Below, one piece after another: positions 11,811 through 22,968 of a DNA stretch of 64,000 nucleotides (positions within the stretch are counted from its first letter, which is position 1; each line of letters starts with the position of its first letter). A model generated the notes under the pieces. The model had not been told where the DNA came from. It worked only from the letters and a program-made list of their open reading frames with translations, and did no database searches. The stretch lies in NCBI RefSeq assembly GCF_031143425.1, contig NC_090438.1:774081138-774145137 (forward strand), read 5' to 3'. The DNA comes from Pleurodeles waltl. Lineage: Eukaryota > Chordata > Amphibia > Caudata > Salamandridae. The translations under genes and the position numbers were made by a program.

Positions 11811-12213
11811 ACAGTCTACAACAGTAACAGGTAAGTGTGTGTACTGTTGTCGTTGTCTAAGATTCCGAAGTCGTAGGGCGAGCAGAAGCAGTGGGAAGAC
11901 ATTGAGTTCAGGTTCATTGGTGGCTCTGGATGAGTATGGCTTCCTGAAGGTAGGTGTCTCCTTTTATGCAGCTGGTTTCCACCTGGGTTTCCGTGGTGGT
12001 GTGATCACGGTGAAAACCTTAACAGTGTGCAACCTCGTAATATGTCTGGCAGAAACATGATCTCCACTAGCCTGATGGTGGCAACCGTCGTCTGTGGCGG
12101 CCAGACTGCAGTGACTGTGCCGGTAGGTGCTTTGGTTGGGTTCCATTGGGAATACCGCCATGGCCAGCTTGTTGGCAGTATGACCGCCACTCCCAAAAGT
12201 TGTAATGAGGCCT
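11811..12213 (+). repeat. Harbinger terminal region (copy A)
   Basis: This block is similar to 20330-20746 and 63030-63333: a GGTGTGATCACGGTGAAAA-like stretch, then a CTCGTAATATG sub-terminal motif, then CCGCCACTC and finally GTAATGAGGCCT. A shared end in three independent places marks a transposon terminus. The matching left terminus of copy A was not found. Confidence 0.6.
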
Positions 12214-12839
12214 TATGTGTCAAAGCACCATTTACCACAATATCCTGTTCTTATGCTTATAAAGGTAAGTACAAAAATACCAGAAAAAAATATTGTGAGC
12301 AGTAATATTGTACAAAAGCGTACAAAATATTGCATTTGTCATATAGATACAGTTGAACATTGTAAATGTTAAATATTACAATGTATACGTTTATATTGTG
12401 TAAATTAAATACATTCCATTAATATTTTATACTATATATAAATACATATACATCAATATAAAAACACATATATATACATGTAGCATAATTAATAATAGTA
12501 TTTATTTCACATTCTATTTTATATTTGTAATATTTTAAATTTACTAAAAGTAAGCACGTATTAAAAATGTATATATATATATATATATATATGTGTGTTT
12601 ATATATATATATATAAATATATCTATTTATATACATATATACACACAAATATATATATATATATTGCCATCTATACAAATTACAAACACAATTTAACTAA
12701 AAAATATGAACAGTTCAATAACAAAATATATACCTAAATATACCTAAAACAACATTTACTAAAAAAGCTATAAACATTAAAAAATAAAACCAAATATTTA
12801 AAAAAAGCTAATATTACAAAATCAATTTCACTAATATTA
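12214..12839. repeat. AT-rich DNA with (TA)n tracts; no gene
   Basis: Very AT-rich sequence with TA-dinucleotide runs near 12570-12590, 12600-12615 and 12648-12664. No ORF of interest was seen. Confidence 0.7.
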
Positions 12840-13370
12840 AGAAAAGTGTTGGACTTTGGAAATTTTAGGTATACTATTCCCACTCCAGTTTATGGAACAG
12901 TAAGAGAAGGGGTGGAATTAAGAGGGGTTACATTTACTTATTCCCACTCCAATCTAAACCACATTAGACAAACTGTTGGACTTTGGAGTGTTTAGATTTA
13001 CTATTCCCACTCCACTCTAAGCAACAGTAAGGAAGGTGTTGGACTTTAGAGGGGTTAGGTGTATTATTACTACTGACGTTTAAGTAACAGTAGGGAAAGG
13101 TTTGGACTTCAGAGGGGATAAATTGACTATTCCCACTCCAGTCTAGCCAACATAAGGGAAAGTGTTGGACTTTGAAGGGGATAAATTTACTATTCCCACT
13201 ACAATCTAAGTCACAATAGGGAAAGTGTTTGGACTTTGGTGGGAATAGATTTTCTACTTCAAATCCCACTATTATCAACAGTAAGGAAAGGGTTGGACTT
13301 TGGAGGGAATAGAATTACTATTCCCACTCAAGTCTAAACAACAACAGTGAAAGTGTTTGACTTAAAAAGG
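12840..13370. repeat. Minisatellite, period about 62-65 bp, nine copies
   Basis: The anchor TTGGACTTTGGA recurs at about 12849, 12974, 13039, 13102, 13164, 13229, 13293 and 13356, with a diverged copy near 12912. Each unit also contains CTATTCCCACTCC and an AACAGTAAGG-like segment. Copies differ by point changes and 1-3 bp indels, so the array is old. Confidence 0.9.
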
Positions 13371-13989
13371 ATTTCATACATGAATACCAATCCGATTATT
13401 TTATTTAAATAAATTTGAACAGACTACAAAACCTTATTAGGTTGCTGTATACAGAAATATATATTTATAAATAAAATGATAACATATCAGATAAAAAAGA
13501 AAGAAATCATGAAATAGCATATAATATAACTTCACTAACTACATACAAGCACAATTATGAAATCCTTATTTATTTATTTTCAATTAATATAGAAACACAA
13601 ATTAAATGTAAGTAACAAATATCACCTCAGAAGCAAAATTTCACAAACACCAATAAGTAAATTAATAAAATAAAAACATTATGCATAATCACTTACCAAT
13701 TAATACATCACATATAAATGTCAATTAGTATAAAAAATATAATATAGTTTTTTTGTTAGCAGTCTACTTCCCTAAATAAAATAACACAGCATTACAATTA
13801 TATGTTTAGTAAACATATAAAAACTATAATACATATGAAAATAAATACAACAGTACAACAATTGCACAATTATGAATACATTATATTACACTAACTAATA
13901 GAAAATAATAATAATTAATCATAATAATTCTTAATCACACAAAAATAATTGTAAACACATAGCATTAAATTAAAATACATTCAATTTAT
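13371..13989. other. AT-rich DNA; no gene seen
   Basis: The base composition is close to that of the flanking tandem arrays. Only short ORFs occur, and no repeat period was recognised. Confidence 0.5.
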
Positions 13990-14570
13990 TTCATCGTCCC
14001 ACTCTATTCCCTTGCACACCCAGCAAGCTGCAACTAAAATATAACTGAAATAAATCAGTAATAAACTATTTAACAATCAATTAAATAATTAATTAACAAT
14101 TAAAAACTAATTAACACAAATTTATAATTTAATTAACTTCCCAGCCTGTATCCCTACAAACCCCAAAACCCACTACTAATGTCTAACCTTCATAAATTAG
14201 TAATACACTATTTAAACAACTAGCAGTCAGTTGATTAATTAACAATTAAAACTAGTTAACAAGAATTTTTAATTTTTTATAACTTAATTAACTTTCCGCC
14301 CTATAACCCCACAAACCGAACAACCGGCGACCGCTACTAAAATATAACTTACTATTACTAAGAATACAATTTAAAAAAAAACAATTTTGAAATTCAAAAT
14401 ATAATATAGCACTTTACATAATTAAAAATTAATTAAACATGAAATAATAATAAAAAACAAAATAACAATTAATTAAACATATTTCTATTTAACTAACTTC
14501 CCATCCTGTCCTCCTACAAACCCAACAACCCAATGTGACACTATAAATCACTAATAACATTAAAATCACT
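13990..14570. repeat. Degenerate tandem repeat, period about 150-205 bp, four copies
   Basis: A GC-richer box (CTTCCCAGCCTGTATCCC or similar, then ACAAACCC) recurs near 13995, 14138, 14292 and 14497, each followed by ACTAAAATATAACT-like and TTAATTAACAATTA-like sequence. The AT-rich arms between boxes are alignable by eye but full of indels. Confidence 0.65.
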
Positions 14571-14689
14571 TGAAAATGTCAATCTGAATTTTTTAAATGA
14601 ATTACAATTATACTAACTATACTAACACCTACTAATATGATAATAACTACAACAAACTACAAATACATTAAAAAATATATCAACAACAA

Positions 14690-14856
14690 TGGGCCTGATT
14701 TAGAGTTAGATGGAGGGGCTACTCCTTCAGAGGTGTGAGAAATATACTGTCTGCTGTATTAAGGTTCCAATAGGCTTTAATGGAATTGTAGTATGGTGGA
14801 TGGGATACCCGTCACATTTGGAGTAACCCACTCCGCCAAACACTAAATCAGGCCCA
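14690..14856. mobile_element. Short MITE with GGGCCTGATTTAG inverted ends
   Basis: Bases 14690-14706 and 14841-14856 are inverted repeats (TGGGCCTGATTTAG with CTAAATCAGGCCCA). The 167-bp interior has no coding potential. Flanking bases do not give a clean target duplication (CAA versus ACA). The ends resemble those of the foldback elements elsewhere in the window (GGGCCAGATGTA), suggesting related termini. Confidence 0.75.
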
Positions 14857-15604
14857 ACATTTCTAAAAATTATATTACTTACCAAAAAAACAATATTTTT
14901 GACAATATTTTATCTCAGGATATTTTTGTATCACTACATTTTTCCAATATTTATGTGTTCCAATAGTTTCAACATTTTAAACTTAATATTTTGTCCAAAC
15001 ACTGCCATCCACATGAGTTTAGGTCCATGATAAACATGCTCCGTTCCATTGTTGAATCTATCCTCACGAGGGATCAGAATTCCTCTTCATATGTTAATTG
15101 CACCATCCACCAATGGAAGCCAAGGCTGAGATGTCAAGTCAAGTGCAAAAACATATGGCCACAACTAACCCACATTCCCAAAACATACCTCCCAAATGGT
15201 CCCTCCCTCACAGCTAACAGAGCCACACATTAGGCAGTTTATACTGCCACGAACAGTAATATTGCCCCACCTCCCAATGTCGAATCCCAGGACAGAATGC
15301 AATACAGCAGAAACCACCTGGTGTAGCACACAAATTACAATGTATCTGCAATGTATCTGGCAGTTGAGGGAAACAATGGTCCTGCACATAGATGTCACAA
15401 GGGCAGCAACACAACAGGATGAGAATAGCACTGACCTGTGCACAGTAAAAACCCAACTCATGGCCACATGTAACCCCCCCTCCAACCCACCCAGAGCCAG
15501 CGCTCCAAAATCTCCAATTATTACAGAAAGCAGGTGGCAGCATGGCACAAGGCAGACAGTGGAACAGGACATATACCATTGATTAGACACATACCTGTTA
15601 CTCA
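14857..15604. other. No gene seen; likely left flank or 3' region of Harbinger copy B
   Basis: The AT-rich part resembles a segment near 59490-59590 (AATATTTTGTCCAAACACTG-like words). From about 15000 the base composition becomes balanced and may be the 3' side of the - strand transposase unit. No left terminal repeat was recognised. Confidence 0.35.
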
Positions 15605-16697
15605 CTTGAAGTATTGTCAGATCTGCTCTGCACTGGAGACAGCTGCATCCTCATTATCTTCCACCTCATCAGTCCACCTGGTATAGCTGCCACCTCCTCT
15701 GCATCCAGCAATGGGATGTGGCATCATAGGGCCAGATTGTGAAGCATGCAGCATGGAACAATGATCTGGCACACTTTCTGTGGTTTGTAGATAAGGTCAC
15801 CTCTGTAGATGTGCAGACACCGAGATCTGTCCTTAAGAAGGCCAAGGGTCCTCTCAACCACCCGTCTTGACCTACCCTGGGCCTCATTGTAACTGTTTTC
15901 AGTAGCTGTAGTCGGATGCCTCACAGGTGTCAGTAGCCAGGGAAGGTTGGGATAGCCAGAGTCACCTGTGTGCACAAAGGCAGGAGCCATGTCAAGACTA
16001 GGAGGGTGTAGTGCAGGTTGCGAAAAGTGTTGAGAGCAGATGAACACACATATGAAAGGATACATACTGATGAGTCAGGGCCTATTCCTCTGTAGTGGTA
16101 CCATCATGTGTGGGTCGGTGCTGTTCCGCTGAAGGTAGGAGTCATGCACAGACCCAGGGAACCTGGCCGTCACTTGTGTGATATTTTGGTCAGCCAGACA
16201 TACCACCTGCACATTGGTAAAACAGACGTTTTTACAGTTCCTATACACTTGTTCATTCCTCCTGGGTGGCACCAGGGCAATGTGGGTGCCATCTATGGCC
16301 TCTATCACATGAGGGACATGTGCCAGATCGTAGAAGGCAGCTTTGACAGTGGCCAAATCTGCACGATGTGGGAGCCTGATGTAGCTGTGCATATGTTGTA
16401 GAAGGGTATATAGGACGTCCCTCAGGACTGTGACATCCCTGCTGCCAAACCCACTGTCATCTGGAAGGACCCCGAGGCAAGGAAGAGGAGGACTGACAAA
16501 CACCTGTATTGGGGGAGAGATGGCATTGGGATGACGAATGGCAGGCATTCGATTCGGCTCCAACTGGGTCACTGGCTCCACAAAGGCTTGATGGTTCAGA
16601 CGATAGGTGTGTATGACGTGTCGCTCTTCCAGGGTGGCAAAGTCGACTAGGGGCCTGTACACCAGAGCATTCCTCATCCTCAACTTTTCACCATACC
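15605..16697 (-). pseudogene. HARBI1-type transposase, two exons, broken
   Basis: Exon a (16697-16068) contains MRNALVYRPL, the first catalytic aspartate in AIDGTHIALVPP, and then FPGSVHDSYLQRNS. Exon b (15965 to about 15605) contains the second aspartate in GDSGYPNLPWL and the glutamate in RRVVERTLGLLK. The intron at 16067-15966 has GTATGT at its donor and CACAG at its acceptor. This is the DDE superfamily nuclease that excises and inserts Harbinger elements with 3-bp duplications. Damage: a TGA where tryptophan is expected just before the donor (about 16073-16075), a TGA after CCMLHNLAL (about 15721-15723), and two compensating frameshifts between about 16520 and 16430. All three catalytic residues remain. 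No start codon was fixed; an upstream acceptor-like TTTGCAG sits at about 16698-16704. Confidence 0.85.
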
Positions 16698-17115
16698 TGC
16701 AAATTAGAGTGGGTAGTAATCATGATGTGCAGCTTTGACTGTGTGGACGTAGTTGATCTGTGCAAAATTCACAAAATGTCACCCATGACGCACCTTAAAT
16801 GCGTCATCAATACACATTGCACATTTAAAATGGCAGCTGCCGGTCCTGCATGTACTGGACGGATGGATGTGAGTCCTTCCCGCCGGCGTTACACGTCACA
16901 GCGGTAGGAGGTCTAAACCGCCATGCAACTCCTCATTGATTCCCATGGTTGCCTATGGGAGACAGGAGCCAATGGTGATCGCCACTGGCATTGAGGGTGA
17001 TGTCTCCAGAGGCTGTGACCGCCATTTCATGTGCTGATGCTCACTTGACTCCTGACAGTCGTGCGCAGAAGACCTCCACTGCATGTGCTGCTATGTTCTG
17101 ACTCTGGTAGCAAAG
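16698..17115. promoter_or_regulatory. Divergent intergenic region of Harbinger copy B
   Basis: This gap separates the oppositely transcribed transposase and Myb-like genes, so both promoters must lie here or in upstream non-coding exons. No clear TATA box was seen. It carries no ORF with recognisable motifs. The role is inferred from layout only. Confidence 0.4.
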
Positions 17116-19970
17116 ATGCCACTTCCTGCCGGAGATAGAGCCCCAGCCTTCACCCAGGAGGAATTGGAGAAGCTCTTGGAGGGGATCCTACCCTTGTATG
17201 GACAGTTGTATGGGGCACAGAGCAGCAGGTGAGGCCAATGTGACTGTCCTGTCTGTGAGTGGTGTGTATGGGGATGGGGGCCTTGGGACGATGCAGAGTG
17301 ACTGGAGAATGGGCATGGGTGAGGAGTCTGAGCCTACGTGGATTGATGACATGTGAGTGTAGTCATGAGATGTGTGTTGTCCACTGCTGTCCCTGTGATG
17401 CCACTCTACATGACCTTTTCCTTCTGTCTGTGTCATCCATGCAGGTCAGCGCCCATCAGAAGAAGGGGATATGGCATGCCATCGTGAAGCAAGTGTTGAC
17501 CCTGGTAGTCCATGCCTGGCAGATCAGCCACTGCAGAAAGATGTGAGAGGACCTGAGACGCTGGCCCTGGAAGATTGTGGAGGGCCAGCTGGGGACGTCC
17601 TCCCAATGTTGGAGGGGTGTCTGTCAGACCCTGACCTCCATGATGGCCCGCATTTTGGCGGTGGCCAATCTTGTGGTGGATGGGCGCTTGAGGGCAGCAC
17701 AGCAGCCACGATGGTGTGAGTACACACTCTCACTTACAATATGTGTTGCCATAGTGGCTCTGGGTGTGCACTATTGGGAAGCTATATGTGTGTACTAGGT
17801 GGATTCATCTCTACTATGGGTTTTAGACAGCCGGGCAGGATTGGCATCATAGATGTGTGGCCATGCAGTCAATGAATGGAGGGACAGTTAGCTCCAATGT
17901 GGTATCTGTGTTATCACTTACTCCCAAGATGTGCTACACAGCACATGCTAACTGGATTATAGCATCTGTGGTGTCAGGTGATTGTAATCAGTTGATTCCA
18001 ACCACTGTGCCCGGGGTGAATGTAGGGTCCACAATCTGCTGCCCGCTACTGTATGTGAAGTGAGGTAAGGTGGGCCAAAATTTCACTGTGTAATTTGAGT
18101 GTGGCCTAGTTGGCATGCCAACTAGCCATGCAGGATTCTGTTGGTTCTGTAGTCCAGGAATCGTGTCTCTCTACAGGCATGTGAAGAGTGCAGGTCCTGA
18201 GCAGGTGTGGTGGGTATGCCTCTCATCATGTACATGATTGCATTTGTATCAGCTCCAGCAATATACATGTGCACTGCTGTGGTGTCCCCCATGGTGTTCC
18301 ATAGTTGTAGCATGTATGGGTGAGGGCATGTTGTGTCATGGCATGGCATCAGAAGATGATGTAGTTACTCTGTGTGACTGTTGTGCTGGCATTGACCAAT
18401 TGCACCCTGTCTATCTCACTCCCACCCACCCTCCTCCCCTGTCCTCCTCTGTCTTTGTGTGCATTAGAATCATCTGGCAAAGGAGAAGTGGCACCGGCGA
18501 GTGGGGACACTGCAGCCCACGGGAACCAGGAGGCTGATACCAGCAGAGCTAAGGGGACCAGTGGGACGGAGAGCGAGGGGAGTGCCACGGAGGAGACAGG
18601 ATTGATGACAACATCAACGGATTCCTCCTCCGATGGATGCTCCCTGGTGGTGGCGGACCCATCTGGGACCATCCCAGTATCATCCCTGTCTGCCACCCTC
18701 CTTACCAACACCGCCCTCCCTGTAGCTCCTCAACCAGTTGCCCGTGCTTACTCACCCATGATGGGGGGTGTCTCCTCTGCTGCAGGCACCTCTGCCCCTG
18801 CCCCAGTCAGCACTGCTGCCCTCAATGAGGAGGCTATTGACCTCCTGAGGTCCATCTCTGTGGGGTAGTCAAACATCGTGAATGTCATCAAGGGACTGGC
18901 ATCCCAGATGCAGCAGACTAAGGCATTCCTGGAAGGCATTCACGGTGCCCTGAGTGGCCTGCAGAGATCGTTTCAGGCTCTGGCCTCCTCCTTGACAGCA
19001 GCCAGTGTCCCTTCTTCTTATGTCCCCCCTACAGCTACCTGTTCCCAAATCCACATCCCTCTTCCTTCACCCATCCAAGGCACACTTACTGACCTACATG
19101 CATGCACATCAACAGACACGGTACGCAAGGACAGACACAAGCACCACAAACGCCACCAACACCATGCACACAAACCACATTCAGATGCAGACATGCCAAC
19201 ATTCACTCCCTTCACCGACTGCACCACCACCTCTCCCCTGACAGTCACAACAGCACTCACACCTGCAGTCAGCCCCTCATCAGTCCCAGATCCTGCCACA
19301 TGCTCCCTTGCTGCCACCGTCACAACAATATCAGACCCCCATACACGCATCCCATACACCACATGCACACACACCACAACTACCAGCACCCCCACATGCA
19401 GCACATCCACCCTACCTGCAGACACCACCTCAACATTCACTTACACATCCCCCCTGCCATCTCCCTGCATCTCCTCCCCATCCTCCCAGCACACCTAAGC
19501 GCTCACACTCACCCACCCAACAGACACCCAGCGCACCCATGGCATCCACCCATGCACCTGAACCCAAGGCCCCTTCACGTAGACACCTCACAACCAAACA
19601 CTCTCCCTCCACTCCCAAACGTCCTTCCCACGACCTACCTTGTGGCCCTAAAAAACATTTCCTCACAGAGTTTTCCCTGTTCCCCACCACTGCCCCAGTC
19701 CCTGTCCCCCCCAAGCGCCCTGCAATGACTCCCAGACCCAGGCCTCCCGTGGTCATTGTCATGCCCCTCCCCCACCTCAGACTTCCACCCCCACCAAGTC
19801 CACAGTTACTCATCCGTAACCCAAGACCAAGCCCACTTCCTCCACTTCCAAGGCCAAGCTCACTCCCTCAACTTCCAAGGTCAAGCCCAAACCCCCACCC
19901 CTCCCGGCTAAACAAACAACTTCCAGGGGCAAGACTGAGGAGCCCCCCTCCAAGCCTAGGCCCATAGGAC
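17116..19970 (+). pseudogene. Harbinger Myb/SANT-like DNA-binding protein gene, three exons
   Basis: Exon 1 (17116-17228) starts with ATG and encodes an acidic helix (FTQEELEKLLEGILP). It ends at a GTGAGG donor. Exon 2 begins at 17450, the acceptor that keeps frame, and encodes AHQKKGIWHAI, then a CRK-x-WED-like region and LRRW, the trihelix/Myb-type core; it ends near the GTGAGT donor at 17716. Exon 3 (18468 onward, after TTAG) encodes an acidic linker, EAIDLLRSIS, a coiled coil (QMQQTKAFLEGIHGALSGLQ) and Thr/His/Pro-rich low complexity. In the family this protein binds transposon ends and brings the transposase to the nucleus. Damage: TGA for Trp in exon 2 (about 17543), TAG for Gln at 18866-18868, a junction codon that becomes TAA, and a stop at 19496 followed by a frame-shifted proline-rich tail. 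Confidence 0.75.
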
Positions 19971-20000
19971 CGCCCTCAAAACCAAAATCCCCCTCACCCC

Positions 20001-20746
20001 TGAGGTGCCTGCATGCCCCATTAATGCCCCTGCCATGTGGAGGCCAGCACTTTGCAGTTAGGAGTCAAGTTGGGGCATGCTACTGTGCCCTGTGAGTTCA
20101 GGTCACTGCAGACTTTTTGGACTGGCCCTTGGGCCCCTTTGTATAAAGTTGGTTGTTCATTTTAATAGTATTTTTAATATATCTGGACCACTGCACCGTT
20201 GGTGTCGATGGTAACAACCTTGAAGTTGCTTTCGTTCTACGTGTATGTGTTGTGGTTGTGCGATTTTGCGTGTGTTTGTGTGTGTACTAATGCCCTTCAC
20301 TCCAGTGTGTGCTAGGCTGGTATACATATGGTTGGTGTCTTGGTCGGCATCCTGGTCCTGGAGGTCAATGGCCAGCAGGAGCATTAGGAAGACTTCCATT
20401 CACGTGCCATGGCGCTTACAGACGTGTCTGTGTTCCTGAAAGTGAGTGTTCCCTTTTGTGATTTTCGCTTCTGCCGTGCTTTTCGTGGCTGTGAGACCAC
20501 CCTGAAAAACCTGGCGGTGTGCAGCCTCATAATATGGTCATGGGAAAATGCCTGACAACTGGCCTGGAGATGCCTGCCAGTGCCTGCTGCGGTCTTTCTA
20601 CACTGGCAGTTCGGACGGAAACCTGGTTCTGCAGTTGCCTTCCCCCTACTCTTAATATGGCAGTCTTCACCACCGGGCCCGCGACAGTGCAACTGCCACC
20701 TCCACCACGGTGGTCCACCTACCACCATACTCGTAATGAGGGCCTC
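20001..20746 (+). repeat. Harbinger copy B 3' UTR and terminal region
   Basis: The first ~150 bases match the post-coding sequence of copy A at 10940. From about 20330 the block matches the terminal regions of copies A and C, ending in ACCATACTCGTAATGAGGGCCT. No gene is present. Confidence 0.6.
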
Positions 20747-21073
20747 AATGTCAATAGCCCAGTCTTTGACATGTTTCACACATAATCTCCCCGTGTAATA
20801 GCTTAAAATACCCTCAAATTCTCTCACTCTATCTTGTTTTCATTTATAAATAGGAACCACAAAGGCTTAGTTGTATGAAGATAAGGGGCCGGGCAAGCAT
20901 GTTCTACTTTCTCCTTTTTCACTTGAACATGTCAATCCCATGTTTGTCGTTACCCCTTTCTTTTCTCCCTAATGCCATATTTGCTGCACAGAACTTCCTT
21001 GTTAAGCCTCCTTCAATAGGAGGATGCCTGCTTCCTGACATCCCAAAATCCACCCCGTGCCCCCACCTTTAAG
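20747..21073. other. No gene seen
   Basis: Pyrimidine-rich, ORF-poor sequence between the Harbinger terminus and a LINE fragment. Confidence 0.4.
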
Positions 21074-21225
21074 CACATTCTACCAGCCACAACACTTCTC
21101 ATCCAGCGCCTGAAGAAATATGATCATATCACCCCCATCCAGATGGAACTCCATTGGCTCCCCCTTGCTGGTATGCAACATTTTAAAAACCAAATGCATC
21201 ATTTAAAAAGGGAACACAACCAGCA
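21074..21225 (+). pseudogene. LINE ORF2 fragment, region after the reverse transcriptase
   Basis: One frame reads through the diagnostic block KYDHITPIQMELHWLPL, typical of the segment shortly C-terminal to the reverse transcriptase in L2/CR1/Jockey-type LINEs, where HWLP is the most conserved part. The preceding residues (TTLLIQRLKK) also fit. Similarity fades after about 21225. Reverse transcriptase and endonuclease are absent, so this is a small internal relic. Confidence 0.65.
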
Positions 21226-21489
21226 CCCCTGCCCATCTTGCAGGCATGCTCACCGTTACTGGTAGTTCTCACCATACCCACATTGACCAGACCAACAGAC
21301 TGCAGACTAGGAAGTGCAAAAAAGAAGAAAAAAAACAAGCAGACAGTGAGCATTGCAACGGTACTAGGTCGGGGGGGGGCTTCCACTGTCCATGCCAAGT
21401 GCACAGGCAGGGTAGGGGTCCCCTATCCAAGAAGGCTACTGCAATTCTGTAACTTCAGCTCCTGCCAGCAACTGCAATAGTTTCTAGGT

Positions 21490-22968
21490 TGTGCATGCTC
21501 TGAGGACTGCCTGTCTTCATTCTGCACCAGAAGGACCGAAGGAATCCCCCATGGAGTGACAGAGTCACTTCCCTGCTTCAGCAGGCACCTCTCTGCAACG
21601 ACAAACGGTACTCTGGGACTCCTCTCCTGTCGACGAGCGTGATCCCTGGAACACAGGTGGTGGACTGAAGTGATCCTGACTCTCCAAAGGTCCAGCTGTC
21701 CAAATTTTGTGGAGGTAAGGGCTTGCCTCTCTGATGCCGACAGTACCCCTGTGCACTGTGTGTTCCGAAACTCCTAGGGCTTCTGTGCGCTTCTTCCAGA
21801 AATCCTTTGTGCACAGCGTAGCCCAGGTCCCCAGCACTCTATCCTGCGATGCTCAGCTACACAAAGGGATCTGGTGGCATGGGATCCCTTTGTGTAGTGC
21901 TTCTGACGACTGTGTTTTGCAACTCCTCTGTCCCCATGTCCTAGGACTCCTGTGGGTGCTCCTTGGTCTTCTGAGGGCTCTCTAAAGTGCATAGAGCCCC
22001 CTCTGTCTCCTCAGTCCGAGTTGAGATCCCCTGGTCTCTCCTTGACCCAGGTAGCACCATTTCCCGCCAACCGCGACATTTGCATGAGCCAAGGCTTGTT
22101 TGTGGATTCTAATGAGAAAAACCAGCCTGCATCCAATGACTCAACGTGGGACATCTCTTACATCAAGCAGGAACCCGCAGCTGTCTTTAGTGCATTTCTG
22201 ACTTTTTCTTCCAACCGGAGAATCCACTTTTGCACCTTCATCCGGGTTAGCAGGGGCTACTGTTCTTCCTGGACTCTTCATCTGTTCTTGGAATTGGCCT
22301 CCTCTTTTCACAGGTCTTCAGGTCCGGGAATCCATTGTTGGTGTCTTGCAGTCTTGCTTGGTTTTTGCATAATCCTTTACCATGACTTCTAGTGTGTCCT
22401 GAGGAAACTTGCTGTACTTTACTCCTGTTTTCCTGGGCTCTGGGGTGGGGTATTTTACTTACCTTTGGTGTTTTCGTACACTCCCAGCACCCCAGTACAC
22501 ACTACATTTGCCTAGGGGGGAACCGACATTCGCATTCCACTATTTAAGTATACAGTTTGTGTTGCCCCTAGGCTCATTGCAAACTATTGTGTTTTTCACT
22601 GTTTGCACTATTTTATGACTGTTTGCTTACCTGATTTTGGTTACTAGTGTATATATTGTGTACAGTATAATACTTACCTCCAGAAGGAGTATGGCCTTGT
22701 GTCACTAAAATAAAGTACCTTTATTTTTGGTAACACTGAGTATTGTCTTTCCTGCCTGTGTATATGTACTTTGTGACTATAGTGGTATTCTAAGAGCTTT
22801 GCATGCCTTCAAGTTCAGCATTGGCTGATCTGCTACAGCTACCTCTAGACAGTCTAAAATGCTAAGACACTGCCTACATTTCACTAAGGTGGGTCACTGG
22901 ACCTTGTATAAGGTGTAAGTACCTCTGGTACCCACTAGAAACTAGGCCAGCTTCTCACACATGCCCTT
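21490..22968. repeat. Long interspersed repeat, LTR-like, unclassified
   Basis: No conserved protein is encoded. The right end reads CCAGCTTCTCACA, preceded by a GTACCCACTAG stretch, and on the - strand begins TGTGAGAAGCTGGCC. I recall very similar sequence as an abundant salamander repeat, but cannot search. An AATAAA at about 22709 followed by TTTATTTTTGG could be a polyadenylation site on either strand. The left boundary is approximate. It could be a large solo LTR. Confidence 0.4.

Larger units (their letters stand above)
7345..12213 (+). mobile_element. Harbinger copy A: Myb-like gene half and terminal region
   Basis: This segment aligns by eye, in order, with copy B: exon 2 (7350-7624 versus 17450-17715), exon 3 (9501-10950 versus 18468-20000), the post-coding segment (10950-11130 versus 20001-20150) and the terminal region (11800-12213 versus 20330-20746). 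Spacings differ by several hundred bases, so the copies belong to related but distinct subfamilies or carry indels. No transposase half was found to the left, so copy A appears truncated. The right end has the motif GTAATGAGGCCT, as in copies B and C. Confidence 0.6.
15605..20746. mobile_element. Harbinger copy B with divergent transposase and Myb-like genes
   Basis: The element has the two-gene Harbinger architecture: a HARBI1-type DDE transposase on the - strand (16697 down to 15605) and a Myb-like protein on the + strand (17116-20000), transcribed away from a ~420-bp shared upstream region. The right terminus, ending near 20746 with CTCGTAATGAGGGCCT, is shared with copies A and C. The left terminus was not identified. 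Both genes carry disabling mutations, so the copy is not autonomous. Confidence 0.8.

Noticed and set aside
12964..13278. 104-residue - strand ORF
   Set aside because: It is a read-through of the 63-bp minisatellite.
12840..13370. CRISPR-like array
   Set aside because: Units are contiguous with no unique spacers, and the genome is eukaryotic; it is a minisatellite.
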